Shown here piece by piece: positions 1 through 12,600 of a stretch of 64,000 nucleotides of DNA. The position numbers and the translations under genes are program-made. The notes below the pieces were generated by a model. That model worked only from the letters and a program-made list of their open reading frames with translations, ran no database searches and was not told the DNA's origin. The stretch lies in contig OX442317.1 in the NCBI GenBank assembly GCA_949358305.1, positions 16,374,491 through 16,438,490 on the forward strand, given 5' to 3'. Within the stretch, counting starts at the first letter, position 1. Every line of letters starts with the position of its first letter. Origin of the DNA: Strigamia acuminata (taxonomy: Eukaryota; Arthropoda; Chilopoda; Geophilomorpha; Linotaeniidae).

Positions 1-315
1 AAAAAAAAAAAAAAAAAAAAATCTTCTTTTTATATGTGTCTCGCAGACTTCTGAAATAAGATAAATTGTATTGAAACCAAAGGTAAGAATTAACCAAATG
101 GAAGTAAAACCGAGAAAATACGAGAACTTCGTATTTTCTCGTGTTTTCTCGCATTGTTCCGCGGTAGGCATCAAATGTACCACGTCCAACACGTACATGT
201 ACGCGCGTAGACTTGCGCGAACAATATGTGCGCGGATGTTTTATTCGACGTCCCACGTTTTGGTTCTTTTTGTTGCGATTTTAATTTTTATCTTTTTTTT
301 CACATCGAAGAAAAT

Positions 316-902
316 ATGGAAAAAGGAAAGAGAGGAGAAAAGCCGTCCACAAAGTCGCACCTGTCACCCGTCGTCCTTTTGGAACGCATCGACTTCGTGG
401 AGGCGTGGAGCCACACGCCAAACTTGAGCGCCGCCAGTAGTTCCGCGCATGATGCACGCGAGCGAAAAACTAATGATCCCACGAAGATCAAGGGGGTATG
501 TGTCCCATTCCGATATTTACTCTTTTGTCTTTTTTATTTGACCTTTTTTTTTTTTTATTTTTTTTTTATATTTATTCGTTCTTTTCTCTCTTTCTCCAGT
601 CGCTCGGTCGAAGACAGACGAAGGTCCAGGAGACGGCAATGGCGGCGACGGAGGAAAGGGTCGAAAAAATGATGGAGGGACTAGAGGAGAGAATTGAGGA
701 GTTGATAGACAGGACGGAACAAAGACTCAAGAAAATGGTGAAGGCGACGATGGAGGAATTTGAGAAAACATTTGAAGAAGCAGAGGAAAAATGGTGGAAG
801 GCGATGGAGGGAACGATGGGTTGGATAGAGAATGTCGTTGACGACGATGATGACGAAGGCGCTGAAGAGGCAATTGGTGGTTCCGATCTTTCGATGGAAT
901 AA
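316..902 (+). CDS. Small coiled-coil protein with acidic tail (family CC-A, copy 1)
   Basis: Two-exon model: 316-495 and 600-902, with a GT-AG intron ending in a long T tract and ctccag. The phase is 0 and the product is 160 aa (60 + 100). The first exon is basic and Ser-rich. The second is a charged heptad-like helix (residues ~75-140, rich in E, K, R and M), followed by a run of Asp (DDDDD) and the end SDLSME. No enzyme motif is visible and the function is unknown. The copy at 32494-33049 has the same exon lengths (180 and 303 nt) and a similar end (SDASMEY). Further relatives lie at 4988-5670 and 46431-47755. An upstream non-coding exon is possible. Confidence 0.6.
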
Positions 903-1213
903 TAAGAGGAGACGGTTTATTCCCACTTTCGTTTGTTTGTTTGTTTGATTTAGTTTTTGTTTTGATTTTTAATTTTATTTATTCATTTATTTATTTATTT
1001 TTTTTCAATTGTCAAAGATGTGACACAACTCTTATGGGACAAAAACAACAATCCCCCATCTCATTGTCTCGTATTGTTTGTTCGTATTGCGTATATTTTG
1101 TTTCTCATTGTAAAAAAAAACATCTCATCGGGTGATTAAATATACGTCTTTATTTTATTTATTTTATTTATTTATCTGTTTCTCTTCTTTTCTATATTTT
1201 AGCACAATTTATA
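903..1213. other. AT-rich intergenic stretch
   Basis: T-rich sequence downstream of the coiled-coil gene with short ATTT repeats. No coding signal or clear element is visible. Confidence 0.5.
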
Positions 1214-1416
1214 ATCGACCCAGAGTGGTCGAGTGGGCAGGACTACCTGCCGCATGGAGCCGTGGACTCTGGGTTCGAGTCTCGCTTCCGCGATCTTACG
1301 TTTGCTTTGTGCAGAAAAAAGGAAAGAAAGAGACTGACTGACTGACTGCTGGGCGACAATGATGATGGTATAAACTATTAGTCGTACCCTCTCGCAAGGT
1401 CCGAGAAATTCAACCC
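1214..1416 (+). mobile_element. tRNA-derived SINE copy
   Basis: The head resembles a tRNA with pol III promoter boxes: box A TGGTCGAGTGG at 1226-1236 and box B GTTCGAGTC at 1273-1281. The arms do not fold into a clean mature tRNA cloverleaf, so a SINE is preferred over a tRNA gene. The body ends in a stretch (data-like 'ggtataaac ... aaattcaaccc') that is also recognisable, diverged, in the copy on - at 33738-33943. An AT-rich tail and a (TATC)n microsatellite follow. Confidence 0.6.
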
Positions 1417-1440
1417 TTCTTTATTTTGTTTTAATTTTTA

Positions 1441-1442
1441 TC

Positions 1443-1512
<70 letters not shown>
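1441..1512. repeat. (TATC)n microsatellite
   Basis: About 17 uninterrupted TATC units directly after the SINE tail. Confidence 0.95.
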
Positions 1513-1720
1513 GTGCGTCGACGACGTGTTCGCGATTTCACGACGGAATTCGTGGATCCGTTCGTCGGGATTGGACTTTTGGGTGTCGGGTGAAAACGAC
1601 CGACCGGGGACGAAATTCGAGGCGGAGAAGGGAGATGGGAGCAAACAAGCGCGCGCGCAAGACGCCAAACGGAGTAAAAAAAACATCCAAAGAAGATGAT
1701 TAAACTTTACTTTACTCAAT
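1513..1720 (+). repeat. R1 repeat family, left part
   Basis: This 200-bp segment (starting near 'gtggatccgttcgtcggg' and ending near 'atccaaagaagatga') recurs, diverged, at about 4340-4530 and 6250-6450, where it immediately precedes the main R1 body. Here the body is absent. Confidence 0.5.
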
Positions 1721-1916
1721 TTTCGAATACTATGAGCACCCGGGATTCCATACTAAGGTCGAAATGACTAAAGTCGAAATCCCGTTTCGACCTAATTCGT
1801 TTCGACCCAGGTATCCCATCTAGTCTAAAATAAAAACAAACTCGCTGTTCACTGAAATATCTATATTTAAAGTTTTTACAGTTTCTACAGTTTGCAGAAT
1901 GTTATAAAAAAAAAAA

Positions 1917-1947
<31 letters not shown>

Positions 1948-2165
1948 AAATAAAAATAAAAACAAATAAACAAATAAAACGGAATAAAACGAAACGATGA
2001 AACAACGATACATTGAAGCGACGATTATATGGTGGAATAACGCCCACCGCGGCGACAATATCAAATATTAAATCGAAAAAGTTACGCGAAAACGACAGTT
2101 ATTTATTTGTATAACATTTTTTTCCCACATTTTTTACCCCATTCACACATAGAATTGCCATTTAT
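1721..2165. other. AT-rich intergenic stretch with (AAAT)n
   Basis: Contains an AAAT microsatellite at about 1907-1980 and no supported gene. AATAAA on the minus strand near 2166 probably serves the gene at 2213-2632. Confidence 0.5.
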
Positions 2166-2212
2166 TGACACTTGTACATTTTATCTGGATATTCGACAAA
2201 GTACAGATTTGT

Positions 2213-2632
2213 CTATGGAACAAATCCATACTCGAATGGGATGGTGACGCCAAGTTTATTGTCTCTGAAGAATCGATCAAACTGCGCGCAAGACATATTC
2301 GAGTCCCAAAGGAAACGCATCCCCAAGACGAGAGTTCTTTCTTTCGTCACGACGATGAAGTTGGTTTCGGTGCCTCGATTCACCCACTCGACGTCCATCT
2401 TGATCTGTCCAATTATTTGGAAATGGTCACCAACGATGTTTTTTAGGTACCGGTGTCTATCGTCGTCGTCGTCTAGTTCGCGGATACTGTCCCGAGGGTA
2501 GCCCGTTTCTTCGAATAAACGTTCGTCGATGGCGCAGAAGCGCGACCACTCGATTACCAGGGCATTACGCGCGAGATTCCCTATCTTCACCTTGAGCAAG
2601 GGATGTTCGTTCGTGGGTTCAAGCGGTTTCGG
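2213..2632 (-). CDS. Retropepsin-like protein lacking the catalytic motif (last exon)
   Basis: The exon is open from an acceptor (cttatttag) at 2632 to a stop at 2213 and encodes 139 aa. The pattern follows a retroviral-type aspartic protease of the gypsy/BEL kind: an N-terminal strand LLKVKIGN, then NALV, then ERLFEETG, and late in the domain VVTKERTLVLGMRFL, which corresponds to the family's ILG-x-DFL signature. Where an active enzyme has D-[TS]-G, this protein reads IEW-S, so it should be catalytically dead. An Asp stretch is inserted mid-domain. A poly(A) signal follows. Upstream exons were not resolved: the candidate at 2790-2697 does not join in frame. It is either a decayed retroelement piece or a domesticated protease-fold gene. 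Confidence 0.45.
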   Translation of the reverse strand, partial: PKPLEPTNEHPLLKVKIGNLARNALVIEWSRFCAIDERLFEETGYPRDSIRELDDDDDRHRYLKNIVGDHFQIIGQIKMDVEWVNRGTETNFIVVTKERTLVLGMRFLWDSNMSCAQFDRFFRDNKLGVTIPFEYGFVP

Positions 2633-2799
2633 CTAAATAAGAGAAGTTTTAGATTAAAAATTATACGAAACAATTCGTATCTGTTCCTGGAATTACCTGG
2701 AACATGGTTCAATGTTGCGAGGAACGCCAACGAGACGCGGAAAACAGTCTTGTATCGTGTCTGAACTTGATTTGGATGCAAATGAGACACGGGTTACGT

Positions 2800-3650
2800 C
2801 AGATGGCGTGGCGGTTGTGAGAAATTACGTCACACAGGCGCTCGCGCGGAGTTAAATAAAAATCCTCGAAATATAGAAATTGATTTATCGACGGTGGAAC
2901 CGATTCCACGTCGAGTGTCCCAACGATTAATTAGATTATAGAACTGGGTGTTGTCCGAAACGAAGATCGCGAACGCTCCGATCGGTTTACGATTTAAATT
3001 TCAACTCGCGGTACACGTTGCACCATCGTAGGCGATGCGAGTTTGTATAATCGCGTTCGACGAGTTTGCAGACACTTTGAATTCGTTCGCTTCGAGCCAT
3101 CATGGAGATCCGAGGGTTTCGGTCGAAATTTCCTGAATCGATTTGATACGGTTGTTCTGCTCCGCCACGAACACTCCCTGGTTCGTCAAAAAACACTCCA
3201 AAGTGGGTTCGTCGGAGAACACGGGGCAGTTGGCGACCGATGCGCGCCGACAGCCCCGACAAATTGTTCCAAAATAAAATCCAAGCTCCCACAACGTTGT
3301 TTTCGATACGCGCGTTCCTACACGCGATGACGCGCGTGATGCGATGCGGGTGAGTGTGACACGGGTTTTCGAATTGGGCGTCGACGATGATGTTTGTCAA
3401 CGTGGATAAACGTCCGCAAAGTGCCCGGAACGCAGTTAATTACCGACGAGAATTGAAAATGTAATCGTTTTTGATAAAAAGAAACCCTCGTAACGTTGAA
3501 ACGATAAAGAGAACGCAAAATTTCGGATTCGAATTCAGGTTCGATCCGCAAACTGTCGAGGCGCGACATGCCAAGCGTGGAGGGGAGCGTTTATCGCTTA
3601 TAGGTGCCCGATGATCGGAGATGGGTGGGTGATCGGTACCAGACAGACAG
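2800..3650 (+). repeat. R1 repeat family copy
   Basis: Shared landmarks in order are 'gagttaaataaaa', 'attaattagattat', 'tttacgatttaaattt', 'gcagccccgacaaattgttcc', 'aattgaaaatgtaatcg' and 'ctcgaggcgcgacatg'. The same order of landmarks is seen at 6.4-7.5 kb and 14.5-15.4 kb. No protein is encoded consistently between copies. The class is unknown. Confidence 0.6.
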
Positions 3651-4260
3651 ACACAAAACAGAATAAAATCTACCCAAGGAAGACAGACGCCTAGAGTTTA
3701 ATTTCTCAATCGTGGAAACGATTTCGCAGTTCGTACTTCGGTCGTCAATAAGATTACCTTCGCAGTGACCGACTAGAATAAGAGTTTTGCAAAATATCCG
3801 TCGTTTCACATTTTAACTTCGTCTTTCCGGCGTCTCGCGCCATCGCTTTCGACGTGAGTCTGTGTCATTGCGTTCGGTGGATTTGCAAGCGCCTCTAGGT
3901 CGATCGAGACCAGACACGCTTACTTCAGAGTAGGGACCACTCCACCACGAACATTCCGAGGGTATTGGCGCGCAAAAAAGGACGGGGTCCTATCTTCTCG
4001 CCACGCAGAATACGGGCAGCCAGCACTGGCAGCCCCCAATAACTTGTTCCAAAATAAGATCGAGTTGATTAGATGCCGTAAATTTCGTAAATGTCACAAT
4101 ACGTGGTGAAAATGATGCGTCACGTGTCTTATCGCGCATTGGGTCACATTTAAACGCACGTATCGTTAAGGGTGTCGCGTTCATGGTGGTACATTGGTGC
4201 CGAGATGTTCAGATACGCGCTCCCGTACGCTTCCACAGCGTTGGTATTGTTTGGTTATAG
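3651..4260 (+). repeat. R1 repeat family copy
   Basis: It starts near 'agtttaatttctcaatcgtgg' and includes the 'ggcagcccccaataacttgttcc' core and the end 'cacatttaaacgcacgtatcg', matching the copies at 6440 and 7490. Confidence 0.6.
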
Positions 4261-4299
4261 CGATTGTTTGTTCCAAATAATTGTGCAAAAACACTAGTT

Positions 4300-4860
4300 T
4301 AATTGTTTATATATTTAATCCTCGGGAGATGCGTGCGACCTATACGCCGACCCCAAGCTCGTGATTTCGCTGCGGATTTCGTGGATCTGTCCGGGCTTTT
4401 GGGCGCCGGACAAAAAAAAAAAAATTCGATTGGAAATGGGTCCCCGGACGGAGAAAAGAGAAAGGAGTAGACACGCGCGCGTGGGACACCCTGTGGAATA
4501 AAAAATACCCATGGAAGACAATGAAAGTTTAATCCCACAATCGTCGAATCGGTTTCGTGGTTTGCGCTCCAACTGTTAATTAGATTATCGTCGCTGGGAC
4601 CGATTGAAACAAATTGTTTTGTGAAAAATTTGCAGTTTCAGATTTTAACTTTATCTCCCAGACTTCTTGCCCCATCGCTGTCTACGCTGTCTACGCGAGC
4701 CAGACGACAATATGAGTCCTGAGGTCCGAGAGCGAGTCTGCATGTCCCAGGGGACGGCATGCGAGTAGCCACTCGTGCGCCCCTTGCCATCGCCAGACAT
4801 GCTTTCGCCAAAGTATGAACCGTGACAACAACTATATTAAAACAATGTTTATTCGATCGA
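4300..4860 (+). repeat. R1 repeat family copy, truncated
   Basis: Left part at 4340-4530, then the head 'agtttaatcccacaatcg' to about 4680. The distal half is missing. Confidence 0.5.
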
Positions 4861-4987
4861 AAGAATCTATACAACAATTATGAGTACACTTGTCAATTTA
4901 TTTATCTATTTATTTGATAGAATCTTGGTTGTGGTCACTGTCGGTCACATCGTAACCATCGTCTTCAGGGCCCATCATCCCTTCTCC

Positions 4988-5670
4988 CTACCACTCCTTT
5001 TCATCACCGTTATCATCGAGTCCTTCGTAACCACAGCCATCTTCCTCCTCCATCATGTCCACCATGTCCATCTCCATTTCCTTCACCTCCGCCTGCACCG
5101 CCTCTAGCTTCTTCCCCACCGACTTCAACACGCACAACGTCTTCGTCTTCTTTTCCCGCCATCTCGCCGCTTTCTCCATTCGCTCCGCAACCACTTTGTC
5201 CAGTTGCTCCGCCAACACCTTCTCCATTCGCTTCGCCATAACCTTCTCCACCACATTCTCCGCCACATTCTCCACCACATTCTTCACCACATTCTTCACC
5301 ACATTCTCCATTTTTTCTGTTATCACCGCCTCGACCCTTGTTGCCAATCTCTCTTCCCGCAGCACCGAAGGTGAAGACGGCGGCGGCAATGATGTCTCTC
5401 TTCGCGACTGGAAAGGGAAAGGGAGAAAAAAAAAAAAGAGAATAAGCAAATAAATAAAACCCAAGACGTGGCGCGCACCCTCTTGATCAGCGTCGGTTTA
5501 CTCCTTTTCTGCCTGCCTGGACGCTTGGACAAAGCGGGATCGAGCGGTACCGACGCGATAGCGGCAGTCGACGACGGCGATGTGGTTCTAGTCCGCGTCG
5601 CACGGAGAACGGGCGTCGAGATGGACGATGTTTCCCCTTCCCCTTTCACCTTCCATGTTCCTGTCATCAT
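4988..5670 (-). CDS. Coiled-coil protein with acidic tail (family CC-A, copy 2)
   Basis: Two exons: 5670-5479 and 5407-4988, phase 0, 203 aa (64 + 139). The intron acceptor is ccag followed by TCG, as in copy 1, so exon 2 begins with Ser in both. Exon 1 is Thr/Ser-rich and ends in basic residues (KRSKPTLIKR). Exon 2 carries a helical repeat of the type ENVVKNVVKNV, spanning about residues 90-125, then a charged helix and an acidic Met-rich end (MEMDMVDMMEEEDG). Two adjacent Met codons start the frame. The function is unknown. It belongs with the copies at 316, 32494 and 46431. Confidence 0.6.
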
Positions 5671-6249
5671 GGTCTCTGAAAAAGAAAAAAACGCGATAGA
5701 TAAAATCAAAAGAAAAAGATAAAAAAAAACAAAAAAAAAAAAAACCAAATGGGTTATTAAATTCGAAGTGGCTTCATTTTCTGTTAGCAACAATAACCAA
5801 ACAAACAAATTTTTTCTGCGCGCGCTTACGGATACAATACGTGCATAATTGGGCGGGAATAATTGACAAATGATACCACAAAACACTTGGCTCATTCGCT
5901 CACTCACGTTTAACGAAACGAAACAAAACACGCAACTGCAAACGCAAACTGTCTTTGCCCGGCTCTAGCTCGATTTAAAAAATGGCGACAATTGAAACGA
6001 AGCTTTGTGCTTCACTGCAACGTGGTGTCGACGAGAGCGAGAGTGAGAGCGAGAGAAAGCGAGTGAGTGGGTGAGTAAGTAAGTAAGTAAGTAATCAAGT
6101 GGAGCATGCGTGGACTGGCGACGATATTTCCGCAGTCGTTCAATTTGGCGTGGGTTTACAACTCCGCTTATTTGGTCGCTGATCGAGTCGGCACGCACTT
6201 TAAACATGTTGACGGCAAACAATACACGCGGGAAAAAAAAAAAAAAATA
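5671..6249. other. Intergenic, upstream of coiled-coil copy 2
   Basis: Holds a GAGA-rich tract and (GTAA)n at about 6030-6092. No supported gene. Confidence 0.45.
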
Positions 6250-7330
6250 ACGCTAAGTTGTACGTAAGAAGAGTCTTCATTATGAATAAATGCAAAGGAC
6301 CGAACCCCGAATATTCGAGTGTCCACACAACCTATCGTCCACCGGGTCTTGGTGTCCGGGTAGAAAGAGGGAGGGGACGGACGCGCGCGTACCGGACATT
6401 GCCACTCGGGACAAAAAATGTGCATAATAGGGAAAACGATCAAAGTTTAATTTCCTGATCTTGGAGTCGGTTCCGCGATTTGTGTTCCGACCAATAATTA
6501 GATTATCCTCGCAGCGACCTACTGGAACAAAGATTTTGTGGAAAATCCGCCGTTTTATATTTTATTTTTTCTTTTCCGGTTGTCTCGCACCGTGTAATCG
6601 ACGCGAGTTTTTGAGATTGCGCTCGACCGGACTTTGCGAACAATCTCAGAGCGTTCCGGGCCCTCGCGGATATCCGGAGGGTTCCGGTTCGGCATGGGTT
6701 TGATTGCGCTCGTTTTATTCTGCGTCGTCATTGGCCAGACGCGAATGGTCGGAGGGTCGCGTTCGCGACAAATAGGGGCAGTTGGCGCCGACGAGCGCCG
6801 GCAGCCCCGACACATTGTTTCAAATAAAGCTCCTGTCGAGTTGATTCGATTCGATTCGATTCGTATCGTGTTAATTTATCTCTGCGATCTACGCGGTGGA
6901 AACAATGCCCCGCTCTTCTACCCCGTATTGCGCGCCTCATCGCGCATTAGATCGCATTTAAACGCGCGTACAATTAAGGGTGACGCGATCACGCCGCTAA
7001 ATCGACGCACACTTTACTCACGGATGCGCAGCACCGGCACTGAAACGTCCAGAAACACGCTTCTACACGTTTCTACGGCGTCGGCATTGTTTATTTATTT
7101 GTTTATTCGTTTACTTATTTATTAATTCATCTATTCGGACCTCGTGGTGTGCAAATTGCGGAAAGGTCCCTCATTTTTAGCGTTACTGCGGCCTGTGTAT
7201 TGGTCCCGTGTTCGCAATTCTGACTTGAACGCAGCCAGTCGACCGAGACCCGACGTCAAATTCGATAGCAACGCGTCGGAATGCAAATAACTATCGACGA
7301 AAATTAAAAGTATAATTGTTTAATAAAAGG
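6250..7330 (+). repeat. R1 repeat family copy, longest
   Basis: Left part at about 6250-6440, body from 'agtttaatttcctgatcttgg', core 'gccccgacacattgtttc' at about 6800, a (GATTC)n stretch, then 'aacgcagccagtcgaccgag' to about 7320. A nearly parallel copy is at 14560-15400. Confidence 0.6.
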
Positions 7331-8049
7331 AAACTGACGTAATGTTGAAACGCTAAAAAATACGTAAAATTAAGATTCAAATTCGGGTTCGATCCAGGTC
7401 AGATTAAGTCAGATCAGATCCACGAACTCTCGAGGCGCGACATGTTTATCGCTTAAAGATACCTGGCGATCGACGATGGGCGGACGACTGGAGTTTGATT
7501 TCCCGATCACGGGATCAGTTTCGCGGTTCGTGCTCCATTGTTTAATGAGATTATCTTCGTTGGGGTCGATCCCAACAAAAAAATTGAAAATAAATTACAT
7601 TTTACATTTTAGAACTGGCTTCCGGACGCCTCGCACCATCCCCGGCGACGCAGTTGTTGTCGTTGGATTCGACCGACTCTGCGGACATTTTCAAACCCAG
7701 ACCAGACACACTTGTTTCGAACAAGGAGCCATCAAGCGCTGAGCGCTTAAACGGACCTGTTTCGTCCTTTTCGTGTCTTAATACCCTCGGGGTGTTCGTG
7801 GTGGAGTAGATGTCATTTATGCGTTGTAAAAAGTGTTTTCTCTATTGCATCGGCATACGGGCATACGGGGCAGCTGGTGACGGCAGCCCCCAATAAATTT
7901 GTTCCAAAAATAAGTTCCCGTCGAGTCGTGTCGATTTCTCTTTCTCTCTCTCTCTGGTCCGCCGTGATCGCGCTTCATTGCGCTAAATTGCCGCCAGAAC
8001 GCGCTACCGTCGCAACAAACATTTTTGGCGTCCATTAAAGGACGCGGAT
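7331..8049 (+). repeat. R1 repeat family copy, broken by copia insertion
   Basis: Body from about 7490 ('gagtttgatttcccgatcacg') through 'ggcagcccccaataaatttgttcc' at about 7885. It is interrupted at CGGAT by the copia element and R1 sequence resumes at 14476. Confidence 0.6.
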
Positions 8050-8329
8050 TGTTGGCTTTTGTTCTCCGAGATTTGTGATATGCAATTGATTATTGATGTT
8101 ACACATGTTTGATTTGTAATTATTTATGATTTTATAGTTTATTATCATGTAAACATTGATGTATCAATTGGGTTACCGTAGTTGGAGTTGTTTTTTAACT
8201 GCTTAGCAACTGTTGTTATTACTTGTTCTCTTGTTGTTGATTTTTCTCCATGCTTGCATGAGATGATTAAATCTTGTTCTTTTACTCACTTTTGGCCTGG
8301 AATTTGTTCATCAATCCATACTTTCAACA
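8050..8329 (+). repeat. 5' LTR of copia element 1
   Basis: 280 bp, starting TGTTGG and ending CAACA. Confidence 0.95.
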
Positions 8330-8344
8330 TGGTAGCAGAGGATT
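8330..8344 (+). promoter_or_regulatory. Primer binding site, initiator tRNA-Met
   Basis: TGGTAGCAGAGGATT directly abuts the 5' LTR. It is complementary to the 3' end of animal initiator tRNA-Met. Confidence 0.85.
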
Positions 8345-9643
8345 AGAGTTCATTCCATCACTGTGAGTTGTTCATGTTGAATTTTGGCCAAGTTTTTGTC
8401 AAAATTCCATGAATTTTCGTTCATCTTATCCTGCTGATCGATTACTCGCTCCTGGCAAAATGGCCGACCTCGTTTCTTCATGCCTGCTCACCCGACGATT
8501 TTGATGCTTTTTCTGCAATTTGCAACGGATTTGAACGCTGCAAATTTTCGTGGGTACTGTCCAGGGCTTGTAAAAGGATCGTGGATACTTTTCTTGATGG
8601 ATTTCCGTGGATTATCGCCGATGATCGCCGCAGATTCGCCCGATCGCGATGCACCAAATTCCGAGTGATTTTCGCCGACGATTTTCGCGTGTTTCATCGA
8701 GTTTTTGACTGTGCCATCCAGTATCTGCTTGTGTTTAGCAGTGTACGTGTTATACAGACGATTGTGAGTACTTTTCATCATGTTTTCCACGTTTTTCGGG
8801 CCGATTTTCGTTGTTTTTGCGCCATATACCCGTGCGCTTCACGAGGATCTTCTCGCCGAATTTTAACGTGCTTTTCATCGAATTTAGTGCTTTTTCGTCG
8901 ATACTGTGTTGTGCCAGGGATTACTGGATTATTCCACTTGTTTCTACAAGTGTTGTGAGTACTTTGGGATTTGTTTCAAATTTTTTTTGTGTCCGTTACG
9001 TCGATTACGAACACGAGAGCAGCAGACGCATTTTGTGACTGTTTTTTCAAGATTTTCGTCGATTTTCGAAGATCTTTGAAGATTTTAAACATTGAATTGA
9101 ATTCTCATGTACTTTTTCGTGTTTATTTTTGCAGATTTCGTCAGGTTACGTCGATTTTTGCGTGGATTTCCGTGTGAAATCAGACACGAAGTGGCAGAAG
9201 TTTGCCAACCAATTTGCAGAGATTTTCAAGAAGTTTTGATCGAGTTTTCCAAGAGATTCTACCAGATTCTCCTCATTTTTTTTCATGAAACTTTGTTAAA
9301 TATTAAGTTTCGTGAAACTTTGTATAAGATTAAGGTTTTTGGTAGGGACCTGGTGTAGGATCCTGGATTTGTATTTGTTAGTGGATTTAATTGCCCTAAC
9401 AGATACAAATCTTTGCCTCGGTCATTGCACTTTGACCGTTGTATTAATTTGCCGTGCCCGACAGTGGAGTATCCGGGGGCCATAGGGCCATTATTTCCCG
9501 ACAACTCCTAAACGGCCACTGTTTAGTTGGGTTGGCTAGCAACCTGAATAGCCCAATTCTGGTTTTCCGCCTCGAACAACGATACCGCGCGTTCTCCTGT
9601 CACCTCGACCAAACTTTTCGCAGAACCGCTCACTTATATCGTC
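8345..9643 (+). other. Long untranslated leader of copia element 1
   Basis: About 1.3 kb lies between the primer site and the gag start. It contains only short frames and many 'gattttcg' motifs, and no second gene is visible. It probably contains packaging and dimerisation signals, by analogy with other LTR elements. Confidence 0.5.
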
Positions 9644-12600
9644 ATGGCGGATTCCGGCAAATCTCACCAATTTTCAATTCCACGACTGAACTCCGATAAC
9701 TACGAATCTTGGTCCCGAAATATCCAATTTTTGCTCTTGGAAAAAAGAGTAGATGATTTCATCTCAGAGAATCCTCCGGTCAAAGACGAAGCCTGGGATC
9801 AGCCTCGAAAACAGCTTCACGACGACCGTTCAAAGCGTGCAAAAGCCTTGCTTGGCTTGTTTGTCGAGTCCCAATATCAGGACATTGTTCTTGCTGCGGA
9901 CTCCGCACGTGACGCCTGGGTAGCCTTGAAAGCGACATTTCAGCCGACTTCTCTTGCCCGAATTGCTAAACTCCGCCGAGATTTCCTGATGATGCGTTTA
10001 CTTCCGAATGAAGACATGTCAGTTTTCATTAGCCGTGTCACCAAAGCCCGTGCCGTTTTGAAGGACTTGGAAGTCACATTTTCGGATTCGGATGTCGCTT
10101 ATCAACTTTTGGATTTGTTACCAGATTCGTACGAGGTGACCGTGCAAACGATTTACCATTGGTCCAAAGCGGATTTCACATTAAAGGGAGTCTCCGACCA
10201 TCTTCTCTCCGAATTTAATCGTTTGAAGATGAAGAATGCAGATTCGGGGTCATCGACTAGTTTACAGTCAGCGAGTTTGTCTTCGAGTGCACCGACGAGA
10301 GTTTTCAAGCCCTTGTCACAAATTCAGTGCTTTAATTGCAAGGAAATGGGACACTATGCGAACAAGTGCCCCAAACCTCGAGTCCAGGGCGTTGCCTCTT
10401 CCAACTCGTCTACCAATCGTGGTCGCCGATCTTCGTCTCGGAACCGCAAAAGTGGACGCGGTAATGCAACACCACCTGCCCCGAGTGCTCAAAGTGTTTC
10501 AAGTGCAAGGTCCGGTTTAGGTTTCTTTGCACGGTCAGAATCCAACGTCGCATCGACTTCGTCTTTGGAATGGCTAATTGATTCGGGTTCATCTGACCAC
10601 GTGTGTTGCCGTCGTGATTCTTTTTCGACGTACAAGCCCGTTTCGAATTATTTCATCATTTTGGGTGAAGGCCGTTCACGAGTTGATGGTATAGGTGACG
10701 TGGTTTTGCGGATTGGTCGTGGTGGCGCGAAAGGAGAATTTCCCGTCACAATGCATAATGTTCTTCATGCCCCCGCTTTTTCGCGTAATTTAGTCAGTTT
10801 GTCAAAAATTGATCGCGCCGGACTACATTTTGTGGCTTCAAATGGTTTAATGACCATTTTTGATCCGTCCGACAAAGCCAAACAATTTCTTTTGCATGCC
10901 AAACTGAAGGATGATTTATATTCCCTTCAGCATGTCTTGCCCGCAGATCCTACATCTGCGCCGCTTCCTGCGCTTACGGCCACCTCAGTGGTCAAGCCGG
11001 TCCTCTCTGCGCAGACTATAAAGCCTGCTCGGCATGTCACTTTTGCCGAGGGACCTGCTTTATCCCCTCCTTGTAAGCCCCCGAAGGGGAAGTTATCCGA
11101 TTTAGAGCTTTGGCACCGGAGATTTGGGCATTTTAATACCGAAGGTTTACACTTTTTAGCGAAATCTCCGAATGCTTCCGGAATCGATATTTCGACTTCC
11201 GCATTTCCGGCATGTGCCGTGTGTGCTCGTTCTAAATCCGCCCGAGCCTCGTTTCCGAGTGCAAAGAATAGAATTTCCAGTAAGAAGCCTTTGGATTTAA
11301 TCCATATGGACGTTTGGGAAAATTCCCCAACTACTTCCGTGGGTGGCGCTCGTTATTTATTAACGATCGTGGATGACTTTTCTCGCTATTCCTTTGTTGT
11401 CCCTATGAAAACGAAGGGGGAAGTTTTTGAAGTTTTTAAGCTTTTCCATGCTCGGATGGAAACATTATGGGGGGCTGGCTGCATTAAAGCAGTCAGAACC
11501 GATAACGGGATGGAATTTTGCTCTAAAAATTTCGAAAATTTCTTGCTCCAGCGTGGCATCAAGGCACAGCGCACGAATGTTTATACACCTGAGCAGAATG
11601 GCGTTGCGGAACGCCTTAACCGCACCTTATTTGAAGGCGTGCGTTCCTTGTTTTTGATGACGTCTTTGCCTCGAGAATTGTGGGCTGAGCTCGCGGTTTC
11701 AATGATTTATCTCAAGAATCGCTTTCCACATAAATCTCTGAACAACCTTATCCCCTATTGTCTGTGGTACAATAAGGCTGTTCCACTCAAGCACTTAAAA
11801 GTGATTGGGTCAAGGTGTTTCGTGCACATACCACAACAGGTCCGTGGTTCAAAATTCGAGTCTCGAGCCTGGACGGGTGTAGTTGTTGGCTATGCTTTGC
11901 GCACGCGAGGTTATCGCGTGTGGTGCCCGAAGCGCCGTGCAGTGTTTGAGTCAAAGCATGTTCGTTTTGATGAAAACTGCATGTGGGGACATCCTCGTTT
12001 TTATGAGGGTACTGAGGTAACTGATGAGGGAGCTATATCGGTGACATTAGATTCGGATTTCGATTCCGATCCACCTCTTCCTCCACCTCCTCCTCAACGT
12101 CCCCCCAATCTTCCTCCGCCTTCTTATCCTCCTCCACCTTCTTATCCTCCTCCTCCACCGCCTGTGGTTACTCGACCTTCAGCGCAAGCGCATCCGTTGC
12201 CTACACCACCTACTATTGCCTCGCCACTAAATCAGCCTCAGCCTTCTACTTCGGCTGTGGGGGGCAAGTGGACTCGCTCCGAGGTGATTCGGCAGTCTGG
12301 TGCGACTATGGGAAACACTGATGTGTATTTTTATCCCCCGGATCATACCAGATTACGGAGTCATGTTGACGTTGCGCAATATTGCGCAGATCATCGATTA
12401 GCATATGACCGGGATAATTTTGACTTTTGCACCCGGAACGTGCCTGTTTGCACGGTTGATCCCCCTCCGGCAGATCCAACTGCTTTTCCTCTTCCTAGTC
12501 CTACGGCTTCAGAAGATGAAGCATTAGGGGATTGCTATTCTGCTACACCACGGTACGCGCACTCCTTATTTGCCCAGGTTCCTCGCACCTATAAGGAAGC

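Noticed and set aside
1214-1290. A functional tRNA gene
   Set aside because: Boxes A and B are good, but the acceptor and anticodon stems do not pair convincingly and a diverged second copy with a tail exists; a SINE fits better.
8480-9504. Short frames in the copia leader as an env-like or extra gene
   Set aside because: They are short, overlap on both strands, and lack any signal peptide or domain.
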